6,016 bases of DNA from Methanomassiliicoccaceae archaeon UBA367 (GTDB lineage: Archaea; Thermoplasmatota; Thermoplasmata; Methanomassiliicoccales; Methanomethylophilaceae). Positions 1 to 5,134 of this stretch are shown here, piece by piece (position 1 is the first letter of the stretch; each line of letters starts with the position of its first letter). A model generated the notes under the pieces. That model did not search any database and was not told the DNA's origin. It saw only the letters and a list, made by a program, of their open reading frames with translations. The translations under genes were made by a program, and so were the position numbers. The stretch is taken from assembly GCA_002506255.1 (NCBI GenBank), contig DAXF01000087.1:1-6016 (forward strand), written 5' to 3'.

Positions 1-3
1 CAT
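1..3 (-). CDS. Possible start codon of the next gene, cut by the window edge
   Basis: The first three bases read ATG on the minus strand, 22 nt beyond the eL44 stop codon. In many archaea the gene for ribosomal protein eS27 follows rpl44e directly, so this could be its start. Only the start codon is visible and no clear anti-16S motif precedes it, so the identity is inference from gene order alone. Confidence 0.25.
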
Positions 4-25
4 TTGATCTTTATGAATTTTCCGG

Positions 26-316
26 TCACTGGTGGGATCCCTCCATGAGTTCGAACTTCTTGGCCCTGATGCAGGGAGACTGGTGGGCTTTCTTGCACTG
101 TGTGCACCTGTACCTGAGGTTAATCCTCTTGGTGGGCTTCTCTCTTCCCTCCGGCTTAGGCCTGGGGAAACCACCGTATCCGGAAGTGACCTTCCTGAAT
201 CTCCTCTGACCCCATTTCAGTTCGCTGGCCTTTTTCTTCTTAACCCTCTCTACATCATGGACCGCGTGGGTCTTGCAGGTCGGGCAATATCTCTTGACTG
301 TCCTGGGCAATTTCAT
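26..316 (-). CDS. rpl44e: Large ribosomal subunit protein eL44 (L44e)
   Basis: This is a small basic zinc-ribbon protein of the large ribosomal subunit, found in archaea and eukaryotes and located near the E site. From the ATG at 316 it has 96 residues, close to the usual archaeal length. Two cysteine pairs, CPTC (about residues 11-14) and CTQC (about 71-74), form the zinc site. Between them lies the typical Lys/Arg-rich segment with a GYGGFPRPKP stretch. A TTG two codons upstream could extend the frame, but AAGGTG at 330-325 lies 8 nt before the ATG and only 2 nt before the TTG, so the ATG is preferred. It follows rpiA on the same strand but has an 87-nt gap with its own TATA-like box, so it may be transcribed on its own or with the gene beyond the left edge. 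Confidence 0.95.
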   Translation of the reverse strand: MKLPRTVKRYCPTCKTHAVHDVERVKKKKASELKWGQRRFRKVTSGYGGFPRPKPEGREKPTKRINLRYRCTQCKKAHQSPCIRAKKFELMEGSHQ

Positions 317-324
317 TATCAATA

Positions 325-330
325 CACCTT
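325..330 (-). promoter_or_regulatory. Ribosome binding site deciding the eL44 start
   Basis: AAGGTG on the minus strand matches the archaeal anti-16S motif. Its 8-nt spacing to the ATG at 316, against 2 nt to the in-frame TTG at 322, selects the shorter protein. Confidence 0.6.
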
Positions 331-362
331 CTGGTGGAAGCAGGACTGCCTAACACTGAAGT

Positions 363-372
363 CATATAAAAA
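363..372 (-). promoter_or_regulatory. TATA-like box for rpl44e
   Basis: The minus strand reads TTTTTATATG here. A start of transcription about 26 bp downstream (near 341) would give a leader of about 25 nt that still includes the AAGGTG ribosome binding site. Position and composition are the only evidence. Confidence 0.45.
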
Positions 373-385
373 GCATTAGCCCGCG

Positions 386-403
386 CGTTATAAAAGAAAA
401 AGG
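386..403 (-). terminator. T-rich tract after rpiA, probable archaeal terminator
   Basis: Immediately after the rpiA stop the minus strand reads CCTTTTTCTTTTATAACG. Archaeal RNA polymerase commonly terminates at such oligo-T tracts without a hairpin, and none is seen. The TTTTATAA part could instead serve as a second, more distant TATA box for rpl44e. Confidence 0.4.
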
Positions 404-1081
404 TCAGCAGATCTTCTCCACCGTACCGTCGGAGCGGGCCACAAAAGCCGCGGTCGTCATATTGAGGAAGAGGCCGTTCTCAACCACGCCCGGTATGGTG
501 TCCAGCCTGCTCTCCAAGAAATAAGGGTTGGCGATGCCGTCGAACTTGCAGTCGTAGATGTAGTTCCTGTTGTCCGTCATGAAGGGCTCCCCGTCTCTCA
601 TCCTCAGAGCGGCCCTGCATCCTTGACGCTCGATCATACGTTTCGTTTTCTCGTGACCAAAGACCATGACCTCCACCGGAAGAGGGCATTCCTTCCCTAA
701 TGATTCTACTAGTTTGGATTCATCTACAATTATGATCTGATCGATGGAGGATGCAGCGACTATCTTTTCTCTGACAAGCGCACCTCCCAGCCCTTTGATG
801 AGATGGAGTTGCCTGGTGACCTCGTCCGCGCCGTCGATGGTCACGTCAAGGTTGTTCACCTCAGAAAGGTTCACGACCCTGATGCCGAGGTCTTTCGCAA
901 TCTTCTCCGTTTCCTCGGACGTGGCGACGCATGTCAGGTCCATGCCGCCGGCCACCAGCTCGCCTACTCTGTGGATAGCATAGAATGCGGTGGACCCTGT
1001 GCCGAGTCCGACATTCATGCCGTCTTTCACATACTCGTCCACAGCCCTTTCCGCTGCTATCTTCTTCATATTGATGGTCAT
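404..1081 (-). CDS. rpiA: Ribose-5-phosphate isomerase A
   Basis: RpiA interconverts ribose 5-phosphate and ribulose 5-phosphate in the cytosol and supplies ribose phosphate for nucleotides. The 225-residue length is normal. Visible family motifs are GLGTGST (25-31, phosphate loop), TSEET (54-58), DGADE (83-87), KGLGGALVREK (96-106) and VDESK (119-123). D83, D86, K96 and E105 match the catalytic Asp81, Asp84, Lys94 and Glu103 of the E. coli enzyme with a constant offset of two. Its ATG overlaps the TGA of the upstream creatininase-family gene as ATGA, which suggests translational coupling. An internal Met at residue 5 is an alternative start but has no better ribosome binding site; only a weak AGGA lies ahead of the first ATG. 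A T-rich tract after the stop suggests the unit ends here. Confidence 0.95.
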   Translation of the reverse strand: MTINMKKIAAERAVDEYVKDGMNVGLGTGSTAFYAIHRVGELVAGGMDLTCVATSEETEKIAKDLGIRVVNLSEVNNLDVTIDGADEVTRQLHLIKGLGGALVREKIVAASSIDQIIIVDESKLVESLGKECPLPVEVMVFGHEKTKRMIERQGCRAALRMRDGEPFMTDNRNYIYDCKFDGIANPYFLESRLDTIPGVVENGLFLNMTTAAFVARSDGTVEKIC

Positions 1082-1776
1082 GATAGGTCTTTCCTGATGA
1101 TCTCGGATACTGCCTTCACAACGTAATCATTTATCTCTTTTCCGAACCCCTGTGAGGCTTTACCGGTATCGCCGGCCATACCCTCGGGGAAGCAGGCGCT
1201 GCCGTCCTTGAGGACGATGTATCCGTGACTCTTGTATTCGCCTACAGGTCTGGCACTTCTTACCAGATCGGGTCTTATGTCCATTATCCTTGAGGTCTCG
1301 ACCATACCTCCATGCCCGTCGTTCTCTATCTCTATCAACTTAGATGCTATGTCGTAATCTGAGAAGAACGCTATCCGCACGTCTTTTTTCTCAACAACGG
1401 ACCTGCAGGCCTCGGTTATGGCGCACATATGTGATGTGCCAGCATGCCCGCTTATCACAACTATCTTCTTCACGCCGTCGTAGACGAGGGAGTTGAGAAC
1501 ATCTGTTACGAACGAGCGTAAAGTGTCGAAAGATATGCCGATGGTGCCGGCCATGTTCTTCGTGGAGGAATGCTGTCCGTAGGGCATAGTGGGTGCGATC
1601 AGTACCTTATCGTTGATCTTTGCCACTTCCTCGGCGATATACTCAGGCTGAAATGTGTCCGTTCCCAGCGGAAGGTGCGGTCCGTGGGCCTCGGTGGCAC
1701 CCATGGGCAGAATGACGGTTGCGCCGTCCATGACCGCCTGGCGGAAGCTGTCAGTGGTCATCTCATCTATTCTCAT
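1078..1776 (-). CDS. Creatininase-family amidohydrolase (possibly ArfB-like)
   Basis: The protein has 232 residues and the creatininase fold signature. PMGATEAHGPHLPLGTD (24-40) carries the metal ligands E29, H31 and D40. SGHAGTSH (109-116) supplies H111, and HGGMVETS (155-162) carries H155 and E160. Compared with Pseudomonas creatininase, whose GHYEN motif gives a second ligand, this protein has Gly at that place, as do the GHGGN-type relatives. The family includes creatininase, MftE and ArfB, the archaeal formamide hydrolase in F420 and riboflavin synthesis. In an archaeon ArfB is the most economical guess, but the sequence does not settle the substrate. The gene heads a two-gene unit with rpiA (4-nt overlap). 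No ribosome binding site precedes the ATG, and a TATA-like element about 32 bp upstream suggests an almost leaderless transcript. Confidence 0.85.
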   Translation of the reverse strand: MRIDEMTTDSFRQAVMDGATVILPMGATEAHGPHLPLGTDTFQPEYIAEEVAKINDKVLIAPTMPYGQHSSTKNMAGTIGISFDTLRSFVTDVLNSLVYDGVKKIVVISGHAGTSHMCAITEACRSVVEKKDVRIAFFSDYDIASKLIEIENDGHGGMVETSRIMDIRPDLVRSARPVGEYKSHGYIVLKDGSACFPEGMAGDTGKASQGFGKEINDYVVKAVSEIIRKDLS

Positions 1777-1802
1777 GAGTGACTCGATTGCGTTTGTAAG
1801 AG

Positions 1803-1813
1803 ATTAAATTAAT
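1803..1813. promoter_or_regulatory. A/T-only palindrome, probable shared divergent promoter element
   Basis: ATTAAATTAAT is a perfect inverted repeat around its central base (1808). Its centre lies 24 bp before the dph6 ATG (1832) and 32 bp before the creatininase-family ATG (1776), the distances expected for a TATA box serving leaderless or near-leaderless transcripts. Neither gene has a convincing ribosome binding site. The 55-bp intergenic region holds no other obvious promoter. Confidence 0.5.
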
Positions 1814-1831
1814 GCTAGCTTATGCAGGACC

Positions 1832-2509
1832 ATGCGTTTGGCTGCTCTTTGCTCCGGCGGGAAGGATTCCGTGCTCGCGATGTATCTGGCTCATCAATCC
1901 GGTCATGAGGTATGCTATGTTGTAGGCATATCCTCTCCCGGGGAATCCTGGATATTCCATACCCCGAATGCGTGGCTTGTACCGATGATCGCGGATGCCA
2001 TGGGCATAAGTTTTCAGGGAGCCGAGACGGACGGCACTGAAGCTGGGGACATGGAAGCTCTGAGAAGTGCTCTCGGCGGATTGGATGTGGAAGGAGTGAT
2101 AATGGGCGGGATATGGTCGGATTATCAATGGGATCGGATCAACAATGTATGTGGGGACCTGGGTCTGATTGTATATGCGCCTCTGTGGAGAAAGGATCAG
2201 AGCCTCGTTTACGATGAGATGGAAACGGCAGGAATAGAGGCCATCATCGTAGGTACATTCGCCGAAGGGCTTGATGAGACGTATCTTGGATGCAGACTCG
2301 ATGCCGCATGCAAGGAGAGGCTGATCAAAGCCGGAGAGAGGATCGAACTAAGCGTGACGGGTGAGGGAGGGGAGTACGAATCCTTGGTTCTAGACTCTCC
2401 AATGCACACCAAGCGTCTTGCAATAAGGAAGGAGCGCAGGGATATCAGCCGCGGGTCATCGTTGCTTACGGTAGAGGAAGCAACCCTTGAGGCCAAGGCT
2501 CAGAATTGA
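1832..2509 (+). CDS. dph6: Diphthine--ammonia ligase (Dph6)
   Basis: Dph6 catalyses the ATP-dependent amidation that completes diphthamide, the modified histidine of elongation factor 2. The 225-residue protein has the archaeal single-domain length. Its N-terminus has the PP-loop CSGGKDSVLA (7-16) that binds ATP. The middle has GGIWSDYQWDR (92-102), and EGGEYES (178-184) with the following LDSP are signatures of the Dph6/MJ0570 family (TIGR00290). The ATG at 1832 puts the PP-loop at the usual distance from the N-terminus. There is no strong ribosome binding site, and the TATA-like element 24 bp upstream fits a leaderless mRNA. Its last 10 bases overlap the end of the convergent redoxin gene. 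Confidence 0.93.
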   Translation: MRLAALCSGGKDSVLAMYLAHQSGHEVCYVVGISSPGESWIFHTPNAWLVPMIADAMGISFQGAETDGTEAGDMEALRSALGGLDVEGVIMGGIWSDYQWDRINNVCGDLGLIVYAPLWRKDQSLVYDEMETAGIEAIIVGTFAEGLDETYLGCRLDAACKERLIKAGERIELSVTGEGGEYESLVLDSPMHTKRLAIRKERRDISRGSSLLTVEEATLEAKAQN

Positions 2510-2985
2510 AGAGCCAGTCCCTTCTTCGCTCCTTCAAGGACCTCATCGAAATCCGGGAGGGTCTTGGGCACATCCGCCCTCCAGACATACCTTATCCTCC
2601 TGTCCTTGCCCACAAGATAGAACTCCCTATTGGTGAAGCCGGATACCATATGCCCCGGCCCGACTATGGCATCATACTCTGTGCTGACCTTCTTCCCTTC
2701 ATCGAAAAGGAAATCGAAGGGTGCGTTGAGGCGCTCCTTCCATTTCTTATGACTGTCCGCACTGTCTGAGTTGACGCCTATGATCCTGATTCCTGCGTCC
2801 GTCATCTCGCTGTAGCGTTCTATGAATTTCACAAGATAGTTGTAACAGTTGATCCCGAAATCACCTACGTAGAAGTTGACCATCACAGGTCCCTTCTCCA
2901 GCTCATTGTACAGATTGAAATCCCCGCCTCCGGTGGAGGGCAGTGTGAAATCAGGGGCAACATCCCCTATCTCGAACTTAGCCAT
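2500..2985 (-). CDS. Peroxiredoxin-like (AhpC/TSA, redoxin) protein with one cysteine and atypical active site
   Basis: The protein has 161 residues and a thioredoxin-fold redoxin pattern: an N-terminal GDVAPDFTLP (7-16), GVNSDSADSHKKW (70-82), PFDFLFDEGKKV (89-100) and R120 ahead of FYLV. Peroxiredoxins reduce peroxides through a cysteine in a PxxxTxxC motif. Here the matching stretch is YVGDFGINC (39-47): C47 is kept, but the usual Pro is Val40 and the Thr is Gly44. C47 is the only cysteine in the protein, so there is no intramolecular resolving cysteine. It may be a one-Cys enzyme using another thiol donor, or a redoxin that has lost peroxidase activity. The gene lies 24 nt after the second SMR gene and could be cotranscribed. 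No ribosome binding site is visible, and an AATTAATAG stretch 26 bp upstream could give a separate leaderless transcript. Confidence 0.85.
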   Translation of the reverse strand: MAKFEIGDVAPDFTLPSTGGGDFNLYNELEKGPVMVNFYVGDFGINCYNYLVKFIERYSEMTDAGIRIIGVNSDSADSHKKWKERLNAPFDFLFDEGKKVSTEYDAIVGPGHMVSGFTNREFYLVGKDRRIRYVWRADVPKTLPDFDEVLEGAKKGLALQF

Positions 2986-3005
2986 GGTAAGCGGATATGT
3001 GTCAA

Positions 3006-3014
3006 ACTATTAAT
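3006..3014 (-). promoter_or_regulatory. Weak TATA-like box for the redoxin gene
   Basis: The minus strand reads AATTAATAG, centred about 25 bp before the redoxin ATG at 2985. It overlaps the stop codon of the SMR gene. The position suits a leaderless transcript, but the match is poor and cotranscription with the SMR pair is equally possible. Confidence 0.25.
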
Positions 3015-3360
3015 TCTGTGCTTTTTCACAGGATGTGATCTGAAGTCCGACTATCCCTGCGATGATGAATCCTACGAAGAGCAGCTTCATAGGAAGAGCT
3101 GGCTCATTCCCAAGGATCACACTGACGGTCATGGTCCCCACAGCCCCTATGCCTACCCATACGGCGTAGGCGGTTCCGACGGGAAGACCTCCGCTTATGG
3201 CCTTCGACAGGAGATATATGCTCGCAGTAAGGAATATCAAGACTACGGCTGAGAGAGGCAGGACCCTGAATCCGTCGGAGTATCCTAGGGCAACGGCCCA
3301 GATTATCTCACACATGCTGGCAATGAAGAGATACAGCCAAAGACGTCTCCAGTCGCTCAT
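3010..3360 (-). CDS. sugE: SMR-family transporter subunit, SugE/Gdx-like
   Basis: This small multidrug resistance protein has 116 residues and four predicted membrane helices. SMR proteins are proton-coupled exporters acting as dimers in the cell membrane. The essential glutamate is E18 in the first helix, followed by IIWAVAL as in SugE/Gdx guanidinium exporters. LPVGTAYAVWVGIGAVG (59-75) is also very close to SugE. Its ATG directly follows the TGA of the upstream SMR gene (TGAATG). GGTGG inside the upstream gene lies 5 nt before it, so translation is probably coupled. Lys/Arg residues are biased to the N-terminus, loop 2 and C-terminus (R5, R6, K53, K113 against R32, K92), predicting an N-inside topology. 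The symbol reflects family resemblance, since heteromeric SMR pairs can have other substrates. It is the only gene here ending in TAA. Confidence 0.9.
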   Translation of the reverse strand: MSDWRRLWLYLFIASMCEIIWAVALGYSDGFRVLPLSAVVLIFLTASIYLLSKAISGGLPVGTAYAVWVGIGAVGTMTVSVILGNEPALPMKLLFVGFIIAGIVGLQITSCEKAQN

Positions 3361-3690
3361 TCAGGCCACCCCCGATACGAGGTTGATCCCCACGACACCT
3401 GCGACTATCAGCAGTATGAAGAATATACGGATCAGTTTGGCCGGCTCTTCATAGATTATGATCCCCAAGACCATGGTGAGAATAGCTCCGATGCCCGTCC
3501 ATACGGCATAGGAGGTCCCGGGGCCGATCGCTGCCATGGCAAGGGACAGAAGATAGAGGCTGACGGCCATTATTATCACGGTCGCCATGGCCCATGACAG
3601 CTTCCTGAATCTGTCGGATTTCTCGAGCGTTATGACCCAGCAGGGCTCCAGTATCCCAGCTGCTAAAAGATAGATCCACTCGATGGCCAT
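3361..3690 (-). CDS. SMR-family transporter subunit, first of a tandem pair
   Basis: The protein has 109 residues and four predicted helices, with the SMR glutamate at E15 in helix 1 (LEPCW) and GTSYAVWTGIGA (58-69) in helix 3. It diverges from the SugE pattern after the glutamate: PCWVI replaces the usual IIWAV. All six Lys/Arg residues (K24, R27, R29, K30, K85, R88) fall in loops 1 and 3, which predicts an N-outside topology opposite to its partner. Together with the abutting second SMR gene, this indicates a heterodimer of EbrAB/YkkCD style rather than two independent homodimers. The ATG at 3690 lacks a ribosome binding site and is about 27 bp from a TATA-like box, so the mRNA is probably leaderless or nearly so. 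The substrate is unknown; guanidinium or quaternary cations are plausible. Confidence 0.88.
   Translation of the reverse strand: MAIEWIYLLAAGILEPCWVITLEKSDRFRKLSWAMATVIIMAVSLYLLSLAMAAIGPGTSYAVWTGIGAILTMVLGIIIYEEPAKLIRIFFILLIVAGVVGINLVSGVA
3366..3373 (-). promoter_or_regulatory. Internal ribosome binding site for the second SMR gene
   Basis: The minus strand reads GGGGGTGG at the end of the first SMR gene. Its GGTGG part is 5 nt before the ATG at 3360. This supports reinitiation at the TGAATG junction and balanced synthesis of the two subunits. Confidence 0.5.
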
Positions 3691-3698
3691 AGCCGAGA

Positions 3699-3712
3699 GG
3701 ACAGTTCTGTCC
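3699..3712. promoter_or_regulatory. Perfect 14-bp palindrome, candidate operator of the SMR unit
   Basis: GGACAGTTCTGTCC is identical on both strands. It directly abuts the TATA-like box of the SMR promoter and covers the zone from just downstream of TATA to near the expected transcription start, 8 bp before the ATG. That is the usual place for archaeal repressors that block polymerase recruitment. As RNA, a 2-nt loop would be strained, so a DNA operator is more likely than a hairpin. No regulator gene lies in the window. Confidence 0.5.
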
Positions 3713-3729
3713 AGTATTTACACCTTTCG
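3713..3729 (-). promoter_or_regulatory. BRE/TATA-like promoter of the SMR unit
   Basis: On the minus strand CGAAAGG (BRE-like) is followed by TGTAAATACT, with TAAATA centred about 27 bp before the ATG at 3690. The order and spacing fit an archaeal promoter giving a leaderless or very short leader mRNA. Confidence 0.55.
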
Positions 3730-3779
3730 AGCCCGGCGCCCTTCAATCAAGAATATTCATAGAGGGTCAGATGATTTAG

Positions 3780-3852
3780 TGGGTCTGCCCGGATTTGAAC
3801 CGGGGTCAATGGCTCCCAAAGCCACAAGTATACCAAGCTAGCCCACAGACCC
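3780..3852 (-). tRNA. tRNA-Pro, anticodon TGG
   Basis: The minus strand folds as a 73-nt tRNA. The 7-bp acceptor stem pairs GGGTCTG with CAGACCC and has discriminator A. The anticodon stem GTGGC/GCCAT carries the loop TTTGGGA, giving anticodon TGG followed by G, as is normal for proline. The T stem CCCGG/CCGGG carries the loop TTCAAAT. CCA is not encoded: CTA follows the discriminator. The D loop has the AGCTTGGTA pattern, but the D stem is poorly paired, with about two of four pairs. No intron is present. Confidence 0.96.
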
Positions 3853-3874
3853 GTGCGCTTCATGATGTACCGCT

Positions 3875-3885
3875 CGTAATTAAGG
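3875..3885 (-). promoter_or_regulatory. TATA-like box for tRNA-Pro
   Basis: The minus strand reads CTTAATTACG, centred about 28 bp before the mature tRNA 5' end at 3852. It lies in the 40-bp gap after rdgB and suits independent transcription of the tRNA. Confidence 0.45.
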
Positions 3886-3892
3886 GTATTCT

Positions 3893-4450
3893 TCAGATGA
3901 GTCCTCTTTTGCTTAGCTCCCCTCTCAGAAGCTCGATGGCCCTTCCGCGGTGGGAGATCCCGTTCTTCTCTTCCAGCGGCATCTCCGCGAAGGATCTCTT
4001 GCCGTCGGGGCTGAATATGGGGTCGTATCCGAATCCTCCTTTGCCTATTGGCTCATAGAGGATGGAACCCGGGCTAACGCCGGTTACGATAATCGTCTCG
4101 TCTCTCACATAACACCCTATGCAGCATCTGAAATGGGCGCTCCTGTCGGAAACGCCCTCCATCAGCTTTAGGACGCCGTCATTCCCGATGGTCTTTTGGA
4201 TGTATGAGGAGTACACGCCCGGAAAACCCTTCAGATTATCCACGAACATACCCGAATCGTCTATGAGGAAGTCCGAGAGCCCTTTGGCCCTGAGCTCTCT
4301 TATGCCAGCTTCGACGACCTCCTCCAAGGAGGATACCTGCGGCTCTTCGTAAGATATGCGGACGTGTTCGAATTCGATGCCCAGTCCGGTGAAGGCCTCG
4401 GCGAATTCCTCGACCTTGCCGGGATTGGATGTAACAACCTTCAGGATCAT
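3893..4450 (-). CDS. rdgB: XTP/dITP diphosphatase (Ham1/RdgB family)
   Basis: This family hydrolyses non-canonical purine triphosphates (dITP, XTP, ITP) to monophosphates and pyrophosphate, keeping them out of DNA and RNA. The 185-residue length is typical for archaea. Motifs are TSNPGKVEEF (7-16, with K12 for the triphosphate), IDDSGMFVDNLKGFPG (63-78, acidic metal site D64/D65), GKGGFGYDPIF (136-146) and SHRGRA (166-171). All expected key residues are present. Its ATG overlaps the TGA of bud32 as ATGA, so the two are cotranscribed and probably coupled. This pairing of Bud32 and the ITPase is one I recall from other archaea. Confidence 0.95.
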   Translation of the reverse strand: MILKVVTSNPGKVEEFAEAFTGLGIEFEHVRISYEEPQVSSLEEVVEAGIRELRAKGLSDFLIDDSGMFVDNLKGFPGVYSSYIQKTIGNDGVLKLMEGVSDRSAHFRCCIGCYVRDETIIVTGVSPGSILYEPIGKGGFGYDPIFSPDGKRSFAEMPLEEKNGISHRGRAIELLRGELSKRGLI

Positions 4451-5061
4451 GTGTATCTGGCTCTCCCTTTTATCACTTCTACTCTCTCCAAAACGGCTCT
4501 GGCTTCAGGCATACTATTCTTGTACGATCTCAGGATGGTATCGTATCCGTTCTTGACGGAAGAGTGGGCCGAGGAGAATGCTCTCTCCAGGAGATGCATA
4601 TCCACGCCAAGGGCTTCTGTGTCCGCTCCGATGTCCCCCATGGAGAAATCGATGAATCCTATGCTGCCGTCTTTGCAGACGATCATATTGGATGTGGTAA
4701 GATCGCCGTGGCATATGCCGGCGGCATGGAGCTTCGCCACGGCCACACCGATCTTCTCGCATATTTCAAGTGGGCGCTCGGCGGAGTCGATGACATCTTT
4801 TGCTTTGGGGCCCTCAAGAAGCTCCATTGTAATGCTGCCCTTCTGCATATCTATGTCATAGATGACCGGGGTTCTTACCCCGGCGGCCCTGGTCTCCCTT
4901 ATGACCCTGGCCTCTTTTCTTATGCGGGAGGCCCCGATCCTGCTCTCTATCTCGGGATGGCGATATCCTTTGGGTAACCGCATCTTAACAGCAGCTCTCC
5001 TTCCGTGGAATACGGATTCGGTTATCACCGCTTCCGCACCTCTCCCTATTTCGATATCCAT
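4447..5061 (-). CDS. bud32: Bud32, KEOPS-complex kinase/ATPase (stand-alone)
   Basis: Bud32 is the small atypical kinase of the KEOPS complex, which makes t6A at position 37 of ANN-decoding tRNAs together with Kae1. The 204-residue length is typical. Visible parts are the short nucleotide loop GRGAEA (6-11), K26, KEARVIRETRAAGVRTP (49-65), the catalytic HGDLTTSN (118-125) with D120 and N125, and IDFSMG (137-142) in place of DFG. The C-terminus is basic (KGRARYT), as in the family. In many euryarchaea Bud32 is fused behind Kae1. Here an in-frame TGA lies six codons before the ATG and the adjacent gene is divergent, so this copy is separate. The ATG lacks a ribosome binding site and a TATA-like box lies about 32 bp upstream, suggesting a near-leaderless mRNA. 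Confidence 0.95.
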   Translation of the reverse strand: MDIEIGRGAEAVITESVFHGRRAAVKMRLPKGYRHPEIESRIGASRIRKEARVIRETRAAGVRTPVIYDIDMQKGSITMELLEGPKAKDVIDSAERPLEICEKIGVAVAKLHAAGICHGDLTTSNMIVCKDGSIGFIDFSMGDIGADTEALGVDMHLLERAFSSAHSSVKNGYDTILRSYKNSMPEARAVLERVEVIKGRARYT

Positions 5062-5087
5062 CGGGTTCAGGATGTCATATCATGAAC

Positions 5088-5105
5088 ATATTTTTATCCT
5101 TATAA
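5088..5105. promoter_or_regulatory. A/T-rich core of the bud32/AIM24 divergent promoter region
   Basis: The minus strand has ATAAAAATA (5097-5089), about 32 bp before the bud32 ATG. The plus strand has ATATTTTTAT (5088-5097) and TTATAA (5100-5105). The first plus-strand box would start transcription near 5118 and keep the AIM24 ribosome binding site; the second would remove most of it. The 73-bp gap holds no other clear signal. Confidence 0.4.
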
Positions 5106-5122
5106 CAAAGTCTTCTGGACAG

Positions 5123-5130
5123 GGAGGGTG
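5123..5130 (+). promoter_or_regulatory. Strong ribosome binding site supporting a TTG start
   Basis: GGAGGGTG is the best anti-16S match in the window. Its GGAGG part is 7 nt before the TTG at 5135. It decides the unusual start codon, since the first downstream in-frame ATG would remove the conserved N-terminus. Confidence 0.65.
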
Positions 5131-5134
5131 AAGA

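Noticed and set aside
32..379. 115-codon plus-strand frame opposite rpl44e
   Set aside because: It is the complement of a well-supported ribosomal protein gene and shows no family motif.
1820..2128. Minus-strand frame opposite dph6
   Set aside because: It covers the PP-loop region of a convincing Dph6 gene and resembles a shadow frame.
3731..3745. GC-rich stretch between tRNA-Pro and the SMR promoter as a hairpin terminator
   Set aside because: The stretch contains the short palindrome GGCGCC but no stable stem with a following T run, so it is not supported as a terminator.
3691..3779. Guanidine riboswitch ahead of the SugE-like pair
   Set aside because: The promoter lies about 27 bp before the start codon, so there is no leader long enough. 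The palindrome lacks the ACGR-loop hairpins of guanidine-II elements and no guanidine-I core is visible.
4364..4861. 165-codon plus-strand frame opposite rdgB and bud32
   Set aside because: It runs antisense across two genes with intact catalytic motifs and has no ribosome binding site or recognisable domain.
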